Shown here in pieces: positions 22,790 through 34,556 of a DNA stretch of 64,000 nt; position 1 is the stretch's first letter; each line of letters starts with the position of its first letter. The stretch spans positions 65,259,971 through 65,323,970 of the forward strand of contig OU744720.1 of the NCBI GenBank assembly GCA_916613615.1. The letters are read 5' to 3'. The position numbers and the translations under genes were made by a program. The notes below the pieces were generated by a model. The model made no database searches. It had not been told where the DNA came from and saw only the letters and a program-made list of their open reading frames with translations. Source of the DNA: Steromphala cineraria. Taxonomy: Eukaryota > Mollusca > Gastropoda > Trochida > Trochidae.

Positions 22790-24769
22790 ATGCCAAGATT
22801 TAGAGGAAGGAGACCGAGGACTCGGAACTATGGGGGGCCGTATGCTTCAGACGACGAGTTCTCTTCCGAAGTCCATGCTGATGAAACTTCTGATATGGAA
22901 ACTACTGATGATAGTGATGTGAATAGTGATAGTGATGGATTGGTATCGGACATGGACAGTGATCCAGACATAAGGAACATTGCAAGACGTATACTAGCTG
23001 CTACGGCGAGCGCAGCTTCTGCTGGTTCTTCCACTGACGAGTTCGTTGACTTGGATGATCAAGACAGTGACACCTCTGATACAGGGGAGGGGGATTTTGC
23101 GGCAAACTGGAAGGACGGGCCGAGGCCACGTGGACGTGTTGATCTGCCTTTTACGGGACAGACTGGGCTGGGACAGTTCAAAGAATTGCCTGAGCAACCA
23201 AAACCTATTGACTATTTCGAAATGTTCTTACAAGAAGATGATTACGGATTAATGGCAACGGAAACCAATAGATACTTTCACCAAGAATGCGACGACGAGG
23301 TCCTCCCGCCCAAGTCAAGAATGCGCCAGTGGAAGGATACGAATGCTGAGGAAATGAAAGTATTCGTAGCGATGACTATCGCCATGTCCTTAGTTGTACA
23401 GAGGAACTTTTCAGAGTATTGGTCGACTAGTGATGTTACCTCGACGCCTTTCTTCCCAAAGTGTATGCCTAGAGACAGGTTTTGGTTGTTGCTCACGTTT
23501 CTTCACTTATCTGATAACAGTACAATGCCAGGACGAAACACACCACAGTTTTCCCCACTCAATAAACTTGGAATATTGTATAACCGCATCATACATCGGT
23601 TCTCAAGAGTTTATATACCGCATCAACATATCTCAGTTGATGAGGGATTGGTGCCTTGGAAAGGCAACCTCAGCTTCAAGGTTTACAACCCTGACAAACC
23701 TAAGAAGTATGGCATCAAGGCTTACATGTTGTGTGACTCGCACAATGGATACGTCTGTAAATTCAAACTCTACACTGGAAGAACCAACGAAGTTTCTATT
23801 GGAGGGAAAACGTATGATTTGGTCATGGATTTGGTCAAAGATTACTCTCGTAAGGGATATCATGTTTACATGGACAATTTCTATTCATCTGTGACATTGT
23901 ACATCAATCTGTGGAAGTGTGGTTTCGGTGCGACGGGGACGTTGCGAGGAAATAGGAGCGGAATCCCAGTCAAACTGAAGAGAAAAACGAAGAAACCAGA
24001 GAAAGGTTCTATGTTGCAGCAACACAACAAAGAACTTCTGATCGTCAGGTATGAGGACAGAAAGTCAGTCTTGCTTATGTCCACTGTTGAGGACACGGAA
24101 GATGTCGAGTCGAGAAGGAAGAACAGGGTGACTGGAGAACCAATTACAAAACCTTGGATCGTTCATGAATATAACAAGTACATGGGTGGCGTCGACCGGG
24201 CCGGTCAGATGTTGTCGTACACACCGTTCAAGATGAAAACTCTAAAGTGGTGGAAGCGTGTGTGGTTTCATATCCTCAACGTTGCTCTTTTGAATGCCTA
24301 CGTTCTGTACAAAGAACTCTCCAAAGATAAAACACTGAAGACAAACAGAGAATTTAGGAAAGAAATAGTTCAACACATCATAACCTTTGCCGACAGAGAT
24401 AAGGTTGCATCTCTCGGCAGACGTCCCCGGGGTCGGCGATGTACGACCGACGACAGTATTGTACGCCTGCATGGCCGTCACTTTCCTTCAAAGATCGAGC
24501 CTGTAGGAAGAAAGAAGAATTTGTCACGCACCTGTGTTGTATGTTCTAAAGCCAGACGTGAACTCATGCGGCGTGGAGCGGCAGCTGCCAACCAGCCAGC
24601 AAGAAAGAAGAAAAGAGTAGGAAGAGAATCTTGTTTCGAGTGTCTAGACTGCAATGTTGCTTTGTGTGTAGAACCATGTTTCCGCCTATACCACACATCA
24701 CAAGATTTCTGTAAAGCCTATATCAGTATGATAGAGAGGGAAGACGAAGATGGGGATGAAGATAATTGA
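22790..24769 (+). CDS. piggyBac transposase, PB1 copy, 659 aa
   Basis: Cut-and-paste transposase for TTAA sites, related to the PGBD4-like family. Residues 1-110 are acidic and disordered after a basic start (RFRGRRPRTR). The DDE-type domain (about 140-500) shows the three expected aspartates: D284 in ISVDEGLVPWKG, D362 in YHVYMDNFYS and D469 in MGGVDRAGQ. The 78-residue spacing between the first two equals that in the insect piggyBac enzyme. The C-terminal Cys-rich domain (C582, C585, C615, C618, C621, C626, C630, H635, C641) fits a zinc-binding end-recognition fold. ATG 22,790 follows a likely acceptor (CTATTACAG, to 22,777), so a 5' UTR intron is possible. Compared with PB3 it has R442, W456, M593 and D652. 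R442 and W456 are unique to this copy. Confidence 0.96.
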   Translation: MPRFRGRRPRTRNYGGPYASDDEFSSEVHADETSDMETTDDSDVNSDSDGLVSDMDSDPDIRNIARRILAATASAASAGSSTDEFVDLDDQDSDTSDTGEGDFAANWKDGPRPRGRVDLPFTGQTGLGQFKELPEQPKPIDYFEMFLQEDDYGLMATETNRYFHQECDDEVLPPKSRMRQWKDTNAEEMKVFVAMTIAMSLVVQRNFSEYWSTSDVTSTPFFPKCMPRDRFWLLLTFLHLSDNSTMPGRNTPQFSPLNKLGILYNRIIHRFSRVYIPHQHISVDEGLVPWKGNLSFKVYNPDKPKKYGIKAYMLCDSHNGYVCKFKLYTGRTNEVSIGGKTYDLVMDLVKDYSRKGYHVYMDNFYSSVTLYINLWKCGFGATGTLRGNRSGIPVKLKRKTKKPEKGSMLQQHNKELLIVRYEDRKSVLLMSTVEDTEDVESRRKNRVTGEPITKPWIVHEYNKYMGGVDRAGQMLSYTPFKMKTLKWWKRVWFHILNVALLNAYVLYKELSKDKTLKTNREFRKEIVQHIITFADRDKVASLGRRPRGRRCTTDDSIVRLHGRHFPSKIEPVGRKKNLSRTCVVCSKARRELMRRGAAAANQPARKKKRVGRESCFECLDCNVALCVEPCFRLYHTSQDFCKAYISMIEREDEDGDEDN

Positions 24770-24905
24770 AGAAAGAAAAAAGAAGTAGAAGTATGGACTG
24801 AACTCTAGACCTTGTTAGGTTCTATAAAGCTGTTATTCGCACCTTTGAAGGTGATTATTGTTATACTTATATATTTGTTGATTATATTGTACAAGCATTT
24901 ATAAA

Positions 24906-24911
24906 AATAAA
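24906..24911 (+). terminator. AATAAA poly(A) signal of the PB1 transposase
   Basis: AATAAA lies 137 bp after the stop codon. It is conserved in the other three piggyBac copies. Confidence 0.7.
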
Positions 24912-24994
24912 TTTTTCTTTTTTTATTTCGTAACAGAGACAGAGAAAGTCAATGTGAGCTGTCCGTGGAAGTTCAACTGAAGCCGCATCATGAA

Positions 24995-25042
24995 CCCCCA
25001 CCCCTTCTTTGGCACTATATACAATTTTGGAAGGGGGTGGGG
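24995..25042. repeat. GC-clamped hairpin after the piggyBac gene
   Basis: CCCCACCCCTTC and GAAGGGGGTGGGG pair across about 22 nt containing ACTATATACAATT. The same structure is at about 29,271-29,318 (PB2), 43,112-43,159 (PB3) and 52,599-52,646 (PB4). It could act as a transcription barrier, a G-rich structured element or a protein site. Confidence 0.7.
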
Positions 25043-25259
25043 ATCAAATCATTTACATGATTGTAAAGAGCGAAGAACGAGCTTCAGTCCAATGTGTCAT
25101 TTGTAAATGCGCACGAAAAACTAAAGAAACTGCAAGCTATCTGTCGGAAATATCAAACCTTTTCTCAAAAATGATTGGGGTTACCCACCTTGCGGCATTC
25201 ATATCTCACGGAACGTTTGAGATAATTTCAAATTTTTTTCTCCATTTTGTAGAGGAGTA

Positions 25260-25750
25260 AATTGTCTTCATTTCAATGTATCATTTGTCTATGCACGCAC
25301 AATGATAAAGAAGCGGCAGCGATGCACGGAATAAATGACATCGTCCACCCGCGCTACTTGCGCGCCGGCGTTCGCTAATTGAACTTGTATTTAACTCCCG
25401 CACCTTGTGGCACTCATATCTCACGAACCATTAGAGATATTTTTATAATTTTTATATCAACTTGTAGAAAAAAGAATTGTTTTTTTTTCCATGTATCATA
25501 TGTCTATGCGCGGACAGGAATAAAGAAGCGGCAAGCGAAAGATAAGTGATCGTTCACACGCGCTACTTGCGCGCCGGCGTTCGCTAATTGAACTTGTATT
25601 TAACTCGCGCATCTTGCGGCACTCATATCTCACGAACCATTAGAGATATTTTTATAATTTTTATATCAACTTGTAGATAAAAGAATTGTCTTTTTTTCCA
25701 TGTATCATATGTCTATGCGCGCACAAAAATAAAGAAGCGGCAAGCGGAAT
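25260..25750. repeat. PB1 right subterminal array, 2 full units
   Basis: Units carry ATATCTCACGAACCATTAGA, TTATATCAACTTGTAGA and ATGTATCATATGTCTATGCG, then AATAAAGAAGCGGCAAGCG. The two full units have marks near 25,421 and 25,632; a diverged unit precedes them at 25,190-25,380. Confidence 0.9.
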
Positions 25751-26222
25751 TAAAGACTTTCTTTTGATGACTGTGGGAAAAAAAATATGAGGCGCATCGT
25801 AATGTTTTTTTATATATTTATAAAGAGGCACAGTGTATCTAGAAGTCCATGTAAAAAGAATTATTCTGTGTGCATAAATAAACATTTTACAAGGCTCTAA
25901 ATAAAAATCCGGGATCCGCGAAATAGATACACCAATTGTTGTAAAAGACCCGGGACTCGCTACATAAACATATTCAGTGGGCGGTGCAATCAGGATATAA
26001 CGGTGGCTGGCACCGGACAAAACAATGTCGCCACGGGGCTAGTTGAGCAAAAATATATAGCCGCATCGTAAGGGTTAGAAGACAGAAAAAAATTGTCATT
26101 AACATTTAGGAATAGTAAACAGTTGTCAAAAAAAAATGGATGCAAGTGTGACTTCAAGGAATTCTAGTCATTGGTAAAATTAGATATCGATAATGGCAGC
26201 CCGATTCGATGTGGTAACAAGG

Positions 26223-27259
26223 TTAACCCTTACGATGCGGGGCGCGTGATATTTACGGGCCAAATATAAAATGGCACGTAAGCCCTCTTGGCGAAATCCG
26301 TAACTTTCAGGATAAGGCTATATATTGACTGCAAGCAGTCTTGGCTGCTCCCGGATATAAAATATCAAACCTTTTCTCAAAAATGATTGAGGGTACCCAC
26401 CTTGCGGCATTCATATCTCACAAACCAATAGAGATAATTCTATAATTTTTACATCATCGTGTAGAAGAGAGAATTGTCTTCATTTCCATGTATAATATGT
26501 ATATCCGCGCACAAAAATAAAGAAGCGGCAAAGCGTTGCGACAAGTGCCGCACAAAATTTGTTTACCTCAAAATGATTGAGGGTACCCACCTTGCGGCAT
26601 TTATATCTCACGAACCATTAGAGATAATTTTATAATTTTTACATCATCGTATAGAAGAGAGAATTGTCTTTATTTCCATGTATCATATGTATATCCGCGC
26701 ACAAAAATAAAGAAGCGGTTAATCAGGATATAACGGTGGCTGGCACCGGACAAAACAATTCCGCCACGTGGGCTTGTAGAGCAAAAATATATAGCCGCAT
26801 CGTAAGGGTTAATTTCAATTCTCTCTTCTATACGATGATGTAAAAATTATAAAATTATCTCTAATGGTTCGTGAGATATAAATGCCGCAAGGTGGGTACC
26901 CTCAATCATTTTGAGGTAAACAATTTTTTTGCGGCACTTGTCGCAACGCTTTGCCGCTTCTTTATTTTTGTGCGCGGATATACATATGATACATGGAAAT
27001 GAAGACAATTCTCTCTTCTACACGATGATGTAAAAATTATAGAATTATCTCTATTGGTTTGTGAGATATGAATGCCGCAAGGTGGGTACCCTCAATCATT
27101 TTTGAGAAAAGGTTTGATATTTTATATCCGGGAGCAGCCAAGACTGCTTGCAGTCAATATATAGCCTTATCCTGAAAGTTACGGATTTCGCCAAGAGGGC
27201 TTACGTGCCATTTTATATTTGGCCCGTAAATATCACGCGCCCCGCATCGTAAGGGTTAA
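26223..27259. mobile_element. Fold-back piggyBac derivative (palindromic non-autonomous element)
   Basis: TTAA plus CCCTTACGATGCGG occurs at 26,223 and, inverted, at 27,242-27,259. A right-type end (CCGCATCGTAAGGG, then TTAA at 26,809-26,812) sits in the middle. The left 440 bp (26,223 to about 26,665) reappear inverted at about 26,816-27,259, so the whole folds into a stem of about 440 bp with a loop of about 150 bp. The terminal sequence is related to, but clearly different from, PB1-PB4. No coding capacity. Confidence 0.88.
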
Positions 27260-27870
27260 CACTTTAGAATTTTTTTAAAGCACATCACTTTAATCACATG
27301 CAGGTCTGGCTTAACAAATTTCCATTATTTGTAGGTCTCTTTGTTCTTGACCAATAATTAATAAGTGTTGTCATGCAAAGATAAAGACAAAGAGTGCCCC
27401 AGAACATAATTTCATAATAAAGTAGTAACTACATCATTGAAGCACCTGTACTTCTAATAATACATGACTGGTTGCTAAACGTAAGGGCTAATACATGGAA
27501 ACAACTCAAATTCCCTGACTTGCACAAAGACAGCAATCGATGGGTTGTCTAAATCTAGAACCCTACTTTTACAATAAAACGTACTTAAAGATAAGGTTAT
27601 AGTCATGACAATCTCACTATTTGAATGTTGAAATTCTTCAGTAGTGGTATACTTCTAAAGGACTATTAAGATTACAGCTTTCTAAATAGAAATATGATTT
27701 AAGAACAACCCTATGCACTTATATTCAGATAACCAAATATCTGAAATTTGCACCGGAAATAAAACTTAAATAAAAAACTTAATAAAAATGTAAGAATTTG
27801 TCCCATTGAAAGCGATAACCTTTCTAGCAGTTGTAAATACTGAACAGGGGAAAATTTAGTATGTATTTTC
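27260..27870. other. Host spacer between the fold-back element and PB2
   Basis: AT-rich; nothing was recognised. Confidence 0.5.
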
Positions 27871-28189
27871 TTAACCCTTACGATGCGGCTATATATTTTT
27901 GCTCAACTAGCCCCCGTGGCGACATTGTTTTGTCCGGTGCCAGCCACCGTTATATCCTGATTGCACCGCCCACTGAATATGTTTATGTAGCGAGTCCCGG
28001 GTCTTTTACAACAATTGGTGTATCTATTTCGCGGATCCCGGATTTTTATTTAGAGCCTTGTAAAATGTTTATTTATGCACACACAATAATTCTTTTTACA
28101 TGGACTTCTAGATACACTGTGCCTCTTTATAAATATATAAAAAAACATTACGATGCGCCTCATATTTTTTTTCCCACAGTCATCAAAAG

Positions 28190-29050
28190 AAATTCTTTAA
28201 TTCCGCTTGCCGCTTCTTTATTTTTGTGCGCGCATAGACATATGATACATGGAAAAAAAGACAATTCTTTTCTCTACAAGTTGATATAAAAATTATAAAA
28301 ATATCTCTAATGGTTCGTGAGATATGAGTGCCGCAAGATGCGCGAGTTAAATACAAGTTCAATTAGCGAACGCCGGCGGGCAAGTAGCGCGTGTGAACGA
28401 TCACTTATCTTTCGCTTGCCGCTTCTTTATTTTTGTGCGCGCATAGACATATGATACATGGAAAAAAAGACAATTCTTTTCTCTACAAGTTGATATAAAA
28501 ATTATAAAAATATCTCTAATGGTTCGTGAGATATGAGTGCCGCAAGGTGCGCGAGTTAAATACAAGTTCAATTGGCGAACGCCGGAGCGCAAGTAGAGCG
28601 CGCACCGCTTCTTCATTGCGCGCATAGACATATGATACATGGAAAAAAAGACAATTCTTTTCTCTACAAGTTGATATAATAATTATAAAAATATCTCTAA
28701 TGGTTCGTGAGATATGAGTGCCGCAAGATGCGCGAGTTAAATACAAGTTCAATTGGCAAACGCCGGAGCGCAAGTAGAGCGCGCATCGCTTCTTCATTGC
28801 GCGCATAGACATATGATACATGGAAATGAAGACAATTCTTTTCTCTACAAGTTGATATAAAAATTATAAAAAATATCTCTAATGGTTCGTGAGATATGAG
28901 TGCCGCAAGGTGCGGGAGTTAAATACAAGTTCAATTAGCGAACGCCGGCGCGCAAGTAGCGCGGGTGGACGATGTCATTTATTCCGTGCATCGCTGCCGC
29001 TTCTTTATCATTGTGCGCGCATAGACAAATGATACATTGAAATGAAGACA
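28190..29050. repeat. PB2 right subterminal array, 4 units
   Basis: Inverted relative to PB1. The marks GGTTCGTGAGATATGAGTGC lie near 28,313, 28,520, 28,703 and 28,885, so units are about 182-207 bp. The distance from gene end to element end exceeds PB1 by 364 bp, two units. Confidence 0.9.
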
Positions 29051-29543
29051 ATTTACTCCTTTACAAAATGGAGAAAAAAATTTGAAATTATCTCAAACGT
29101 TCCCTGAGATATGAATGCCGCAAGGTGGGTAACCCCAATCATTTTTGAGAAAAGGTTTGATATTTCCGACAGATAGCTTGCAGTTTCTTTAGTTTTTCGT
29201 GCGCATTTACAAATGACACATTGGACTGAAGCTCGTTCTTCGCTCTTTACAATGATGTAAATGATTTGATCCCCACCCCCTTCCAAAATTGTATATAGTG
29301 CCAAAGAAGGGGTGGGGGTTCATGATGCGGCTTCAGTTGAACTTCCACGGACAGCTCACATTGACTTTCTCTGTCTCTGTTACGAAATAAAAAAAGAAAA
29401 ATTTATTTTTATAAATGCTTGTACAATATAATCAACAAATATATAAGTATAACAATAATCACCTTCAAAGGTGCGAATAACAGCTTTATAGAACCTAACA
29501 AGGTCTAGAGTTCAGTCCACACTTCTACTTCTTTTTTCTTTCT

Positions 29544-31523
29544 TCAATTATCTTCATCCCCATCTTCGTCTTCCCTCTCTATCATACTGATATAGGCTTT
29601 ACAGAAATCTTGTGATGTGTGGTATAGGCGGAAACATGGTTCTACACACAAAGCAACATTGCAGTCTAGACACTCGAAACAAGATTCTCTTCCTACTCTT
29701 TTCTTCTTTTTTGCTGGCTGGTTGGCAGCTGCCGCTCCACGCTGCATGAGTTCACGTCTTGCTTTAGAACATACAACACAGGTGCGTGACAAATTCTTCT
29801 TTCTTCCTACAGGCTCGATCTTTGAAGGAAAGTGACGGCCATGCAGGCGTACAATACTGTCGTCGGTCGTACATCGCCGACCCCGGGGACGTCTGCCGAG
29901 AGATGCAACCTTCTCTCTGTCGGCAAAGGTTATGATGTGTTGAACTATTTCTTTCCTAAATTCTCTGTTTGTCTTCAGACTTTTATCTTTGGAGAGTTCT
30001 TTGTACAGAACGTAGGCATTCAAAAGAGCAACGTTGAGGATATGAAACCACACACGCTTCCACCACTTTAGAGTTTTCATTTTGAACGGTGTGTACGACA
30101 ACATCTGACCGGCCCGGTCGACGCCACCCATGTACTTGTTGTATTCATGAACGATCCGAGGTTTTGTAATTGGTTCTCCAGTCACCCTGTTCTTCCTTCC
30201 CGACTCGACATCTTCCGTGTCCTCAACAGTGGACATAAGCAAGACTGACTTTCTGTCCTCATACCTGACGATCAGAAGTTCTTTGTTGTGTTGCTGCAAC
30301 ATAGAACCTTTCTCTGGTTTCTTCGTTTTTCTCTTCAGTTTGACTGGGATTCCGCTCCTATTTCCTCGCAAAGTCCCCGTCGCACCGAAACCACACTTCC
30401 ACAGATTGATGTACAATGTCACAGATGAATAGAAATTGTCCATGTAAACATGATATCCCTTTCGAGAGTAATCTTTGACCAAATCCATGACCAAATCATA
30501 CGTTTTCCCTCCAATAGAAACTTCGTTGGTTCTTCCAGTGTAGAGTTTGAATTTACAGACGTATCCATTGTGCGAGTCACACAACATGTAAGCCTTGATG
30601 CCATACTTCTTAGGTTTGTCAGGGTTGTAAACCTTGAAGCTGAGGTTGCCTTTCCAAGGCACCAATCCCTCATCAACTGAGATATGATGATGCGGTATAT
30701 AAACTCTTGAGAACCGATGTATGATGCGGTTATACAATATTCCAAGTTTATTGAGTGGGGAAAACTGTGGTGTGTTTCGTCCTGGCATTGTACTGTTATC
30801 AGATAAGTGAAGAAACGTGAGCAACAACCAAAACCTGTCTCTAGGCATACACTTTGGGAAGAAAGGCGTCGAGGTAACATCACTAGTCGACCAATACTCT
30901 GAAAAGTTCCTCTGTACAACTAAGGACATGGCGATAGTCATCGCTACGAATACTTTCATTTCCTCAGCATTCGTATCCTTCCACTGGCGCATTCTTGACT
31001 TGGGCGGGAGGACCTCGTCGTCGCATTCTTGGTGAAAGTATCTATTGGTTTCCGTTGCCATTAATCCGTAATCATCTTCTTGTAAGAACATTTCGAAATA
31101 GTCAATAGGTTTTGGTTGCTCAGGCAATTCTTTGAACTGTCCCAGCCCAGTCTGTCCCGTAAAAGGCAGATCAACACGTCCACGTGGCCTCGGCCCGTCC
31201 TTCCAGTTTGCCGCAAAATCCCCCTCCCCTGTATCAGAGGTGTCACTGTCTTGATCATCCAAGTCAACGAACTCGTCAGTGGAAGAACCAGCAGAAGCTG
31301 CTCCCGCCGTAGCAGCTAGTATACGTCTTGCAATGTTCCTTATGTCTGGATCACTGTCCATGTCCGATACCAATCCATCACTATCACTATTCACATCACT
31401 ATCATCAGTAGTTTCCATATCAGAAGTTTCATCAGCATGGACTTCGGAAGAGAACTCGTCGTCTGAAGCATACGGCCCCCCATAGTTCCGAGTCCTCGGT
31501 CTCCTTCCTCTAAATCTTGGCAT
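29544..31523 (-). CDS. piggyBac transposase, PB2 copy, 659 aa
   Basis: Full-length and uninterrupted. The catalytic aspartates D284, D362 and D469 and the C-terminal Cys-rich domain are all kept. Of the four copies this is the most distinct: G74, H279, S515, E537, Q594 and K605 are unique to it, and M593 and D652 are shared with PB1. None of these changes falls on a catalytic residue. The start ATG and preceding TTACAG acceptor-like context match PB1. The gene remains intact although Crypton-2 has split the left arm of the element, so the protein could still act on other copies. Confidence 0.95.
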   Translation of the reverse strand: MPRFRGRRPRTRNYGGPYASDDEFSSEVHADETSDMETTDDSDVNSDSDGLVSDMDSDPDIRNIARRILAATAGAASAGSSTDEFVDLDDQDSDTSDTGEGDFAANWKDGPRPRGRVDLPFTGQTGLGQFKELPEQPKPIDYFEMFLQEDDYGLMATETNRYFHQECDDEVLPPKSRMRQWKDTNAEEMKVFVAMTIAMSLVVQRNFSEYWSTSDVTSTPFFPKCMPRDRFWLLLTFLHLSDNSTMPGRNTPQFSPLNKLGILYNRIIHRFSRVYIPHHHISVDEGLVPWKGNLSFKVYNPDKPKKYGIKAYMLCDSHNGYVCKFKLYTGRTNEVSIGGKTYDLVMDLVKDYSRKGYHVYMDNFYSSVTLYINLWKCGFGATGTLRGNRSGIPVKLKRKTKKPEKGSMLQQHNKELLIVRYEDRKSVLLMSTVEDTEDVESGRKNRVTGEPITKPRIVHEYNKYMGGVDRAGQMLSYTPFKMKTLKWWKRVWFHILNVALLNAYVLYKELSKDKSLKTNREFRKEIVQHIITFADREKVASLGRRPRGRRCTTDDSIVRLHGRHFPSKIEPVGRKKNLSRTCVVCSKARRELMQRGAAAANQPAKKKKRVGRESCFECLDCNVALCVEPCFRLYHTSQDFCKAYISMIEREDEDGDEDN

Positions 31524-33039
31524 CTTCTATATCATCTGTAATAGATTGAAACAGATTTAGACATGTGCAAGTAAGAACAACTCAGGAGCATTTTACAGAG
31601 AAAATCAGTGTGAGCCTCATGGACATTCATTTGCCGTCATTCCAAAGTATTTGAAACAATCACACCATCGGCGCCGACGGCACCAAAGGCAATGGTAAAA
31701 TTCACATATTTGGACGTTTCATGACTGTCCCGGCTAACCCCGGTTCTTTTATTCATACGACTCCCCCAAAGTCGAAAACCTGGGCTTTCTTCTGACTTCC
31801 TAGGCGACGAGTTGGCGAGTCGCGAACGAAACAACCATCTACGTCAGGGAAGCTCTGATTGTCAGTTGTGGATTACAAAAGTTTTGCAACTTTTGATAGG
31901 TTCCACGGACCTAACCGCCGCAGCGTCGCGGCGAAACCCGAACAAAATTGCCGATGTCAAAAAAAGGACATCAACACATTTTGCGGGGCTTCTTGCATCT
32001 TTATTTCTCTTTGCGCATATACATATGATATACCAAAATGATGGCACTTTTATTCTCTTTCCAACGATATGTCGTGTGTTAGAGCGCGCCGCTTGGTTAG
32101 TGAAATATCAAGCGCGAAAGTACATACTTTTGCGGCCTTTATAGTATAATTATTTGCATGGGCGGACATACAAATGATATGCCAAAATGAAGGCAATTTC
32201 ATCCTCTTTCCGACGATATCTCATGTGTTAGAGCGCGCCGCTTGGTTAGTGAAATATCAAGCGCGAAAGCAATCTCTCGGACTTTGTGATCTGAAATCCG
32301 AGGCACTGGGCAACGTTGCCCATGAAATTGGTTGTTCTCGAATGGAAGGACCTCGCCCGACATATAAGGAAAATGTTTCAGACCTCGGAATAACACCGAA
32401 AATAGTTTTTGAATTTCACTTAACATGATATTGATTTTGAAAGTTTGGGTGCTAAGGGTCAATTTTTCCCATGGTTTGCGGCGAGGCCCGCACTAGAAAT
32501 AGTGAAAATTCTCGAATGAATGTTCCGAGCACCCTCGATTTTTCATGGGAAAAATTCCCACAAACGTTCCGTCCCTCTCGGGAGAAAATTCTCGGTCTCC
32601 GAAAAAGTTGAATAAGTCAAAAACCGATTGCTTCGCGTCAACAACATTTATACCGCAGATAGAGCCCCGACTTTTCCACCTCTCCAATTAGTCACTTTTC
32701 ACAAATAAATTTTTTTTATTTTGTTATTGACGAAAACGGTTTTATGTAAATATTTCAATAATTAGTAACTTCTCCTTTCTTCCAGGGACGTGAAAGGGTA
32801 GACATTGACACTCAAAGTTTGGACATGTGCAGTTTCAGCAAATGGCATCACAAACAAAAATGTTCACGCAGTTCTAAAAAACCCGAGTGCAGCCGAAATT
32901 TAGTGGGAAATTTTTCTCACAAAAACGACTATAGTCGGAAAAAGCGTCTCAAACTTGACAATATTTCTGTTTCCGAGTTATAACTTTTTAGGCAGAACTG
33001 GAAGCAAACTTTCGCTACGACAGTTTTTAGCTTGGGGGG

Positions 33040-33540
33040 CTAAGGGTAAATTTGTACCATGTCTCGTGGCGAGGCCCGCACTAAAAATATTGAAAATCCT
33101 CGAAAGAAAACTCCGAGTACGCTCGATTTTTCATGGGAAAAAAGTCCATACCTCACGGCGAAGCTCGGAAGTGGTCAAAATCTCCGGCCTTCGTCATAAC
33201 CCGAGAGTGAAAGTGGCCCAAAAAAAGCCCATACCGCCGGGTGGTCTCGGAAAAGTAGAACAAAAGCACGATCGTGCTCAAAACCCGATAGTGTGAATGT
33301 GGTCATGGGACAACTTTCCCATTACATCATGGCGAGACCCGGGACAAAATTTCCGATGGCCGGAAGTGGTCAGAACACTCGGACGTCCCTTTCGTCATGG
33401 GAAAACGTTCCCATTACCTCATGCCAAGACCCGGAAAAAAATTTCGATGCCCGGAAGTGGTTCGGAACCTCTGACGTCATCGCAACCCGATCATGTAAGT
33501 TTGGTAATGGGACAAGTTTCCCATTACGTCATGACTAAAA
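33040..33540. repeat. PB2 dyad-motif segment
   Basis: Inverted equivalent of the PB1 segment; dyads of the GTCATGGGACAACTTTCCCA type lie near 33,301, 33,395 and 33,505. Confidence 0.65.
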
Positions 33541-34463
33541 ACCGGAAAAAATGTTTTATGTCAAAAAGACCTACAAACATTTTGCGGGGCTTCTTGCATC
33601 TTTATTTCTCTTTGCGCATATACATATCATATACCAAAATGATGGCACTTTTATTCTCTTTCCATCGATATATCTTGCTTTATAGCGCGCCACTTGGTTA
33701 GTAAAATATCAAGCGCAAAAGCTTTTTTTTTGCGGCCTTCATAGTACAATTATTTGCAACTGCGCATATACAAATTATACACCAAATTGAAGACAATTTT
33801 ATTCTCTTTCCATCGATATATCATGTTTTATAGCGCGCCAATTTGTTATTGAAATATCATGCACGAAAGTCGAAAACTTTTAAATATTTTTAGTACAATT
33901 ATTTGCAACTGCGCATATACAAATTATACACCAAATTGAAGACACTTTTATTCTCTTTCCATCGATATATCATGTGGTAGAGCGCGCCACTTGGTTAGTG
34001 AAATATCGAGCGCGAAAGAACACATTTTGTTTGCTTTTGCGGCTTTTTGTGGCCTTTATAGTGCAATTATTTGCAACTGCCCATATACAAATTATACACC
34101 AAATTGAAGACAATTTTATTCTCTTTCCATCGATATATCATGTGGTAGAGCGCGCCACTTGGTTAGTGAAATATCAAGCGCGAAAGAACACATTTTGGCT
34201 GTTTTTGCGGCCTTTTACGGCCTTTATAGTACAATTATTTGCAACTGCGCATATACAAATTATACACCAAATTGAAGACAATTTTATTCTCTTTCCATCG
34301 ATATATCATGTGGTAGAGCGCGCCACTTGGTTAGTGAAATATCATGCACGAAAGTCGAAAACTTTTAAATATTTTTTAGTACAATTATTTGAAAACTGCG
34401 TATATACAAATAATACACCAAATTGAAGACAATTTTATTCTCTTTCCATCGATATATGTATAC

Positions 34464-34556
34464 GTTAGCGCCCTCCTCAAGGGTGATATGGATTTCAACG
34501 CTCGAGCCGCAAGGCGAGAGCGTTGAATCCATATCCCCGCAGAGGGGGGCGCTAAC
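34464..34556. repeat. Crypton-2 left hairpin
   Basis: Outer arms GTTAGCGCCC and GGGCGCTAAC; inner arms 34,485-34,503 and 34,518-34,535 (GATATGGAT...CAACGCTC). The tip reads GA-GCC-GCAA-GGC-GA (34,504-34,517): a GA/GA interruption, a three-pair GC stem and a C(GCAA)G loop. It lies six bases from the left edge of the inserted DNA. Confidence 0.88.

Larger units (their letters stand above)
19208..26078 (+). mobile_element. piggyBac element copy 1 (PB1), about 6.9 kb
   Basis: TTAA (19,208-19,211) is followed by the 14-bp terminal repeat CCCTTACGATGCGG. The right end carries its reverse complement (26,061-26,074), then TTAG (26,075-26,078), one base off the expected TTAA. Order inside: left tandem array, dyad-motif segment, two inner array-like units, transposase gene, poly(A) signal, GC-clamped hairpin, right tandem array. 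Flanking arrays of this size make it much longer than the usual 2.5-5 kb piggyBac. Confidence 0.95.

Noticed and set aside
25009..25260. 83-codon frame after the piggyBac gene, present in all four copies
   Set aside because: It starts at TTG, overlaps the GC-clamped hairpin and a decayed array unit, and copies this recent would keep any frame open.
25380..25740. Regular repeats considered as a CRISPR array
   Set aside because: Units are about 180-208 bp without unique spacers and lie inside eukaryotic transposon ends; they are ordinary tandem repeats.
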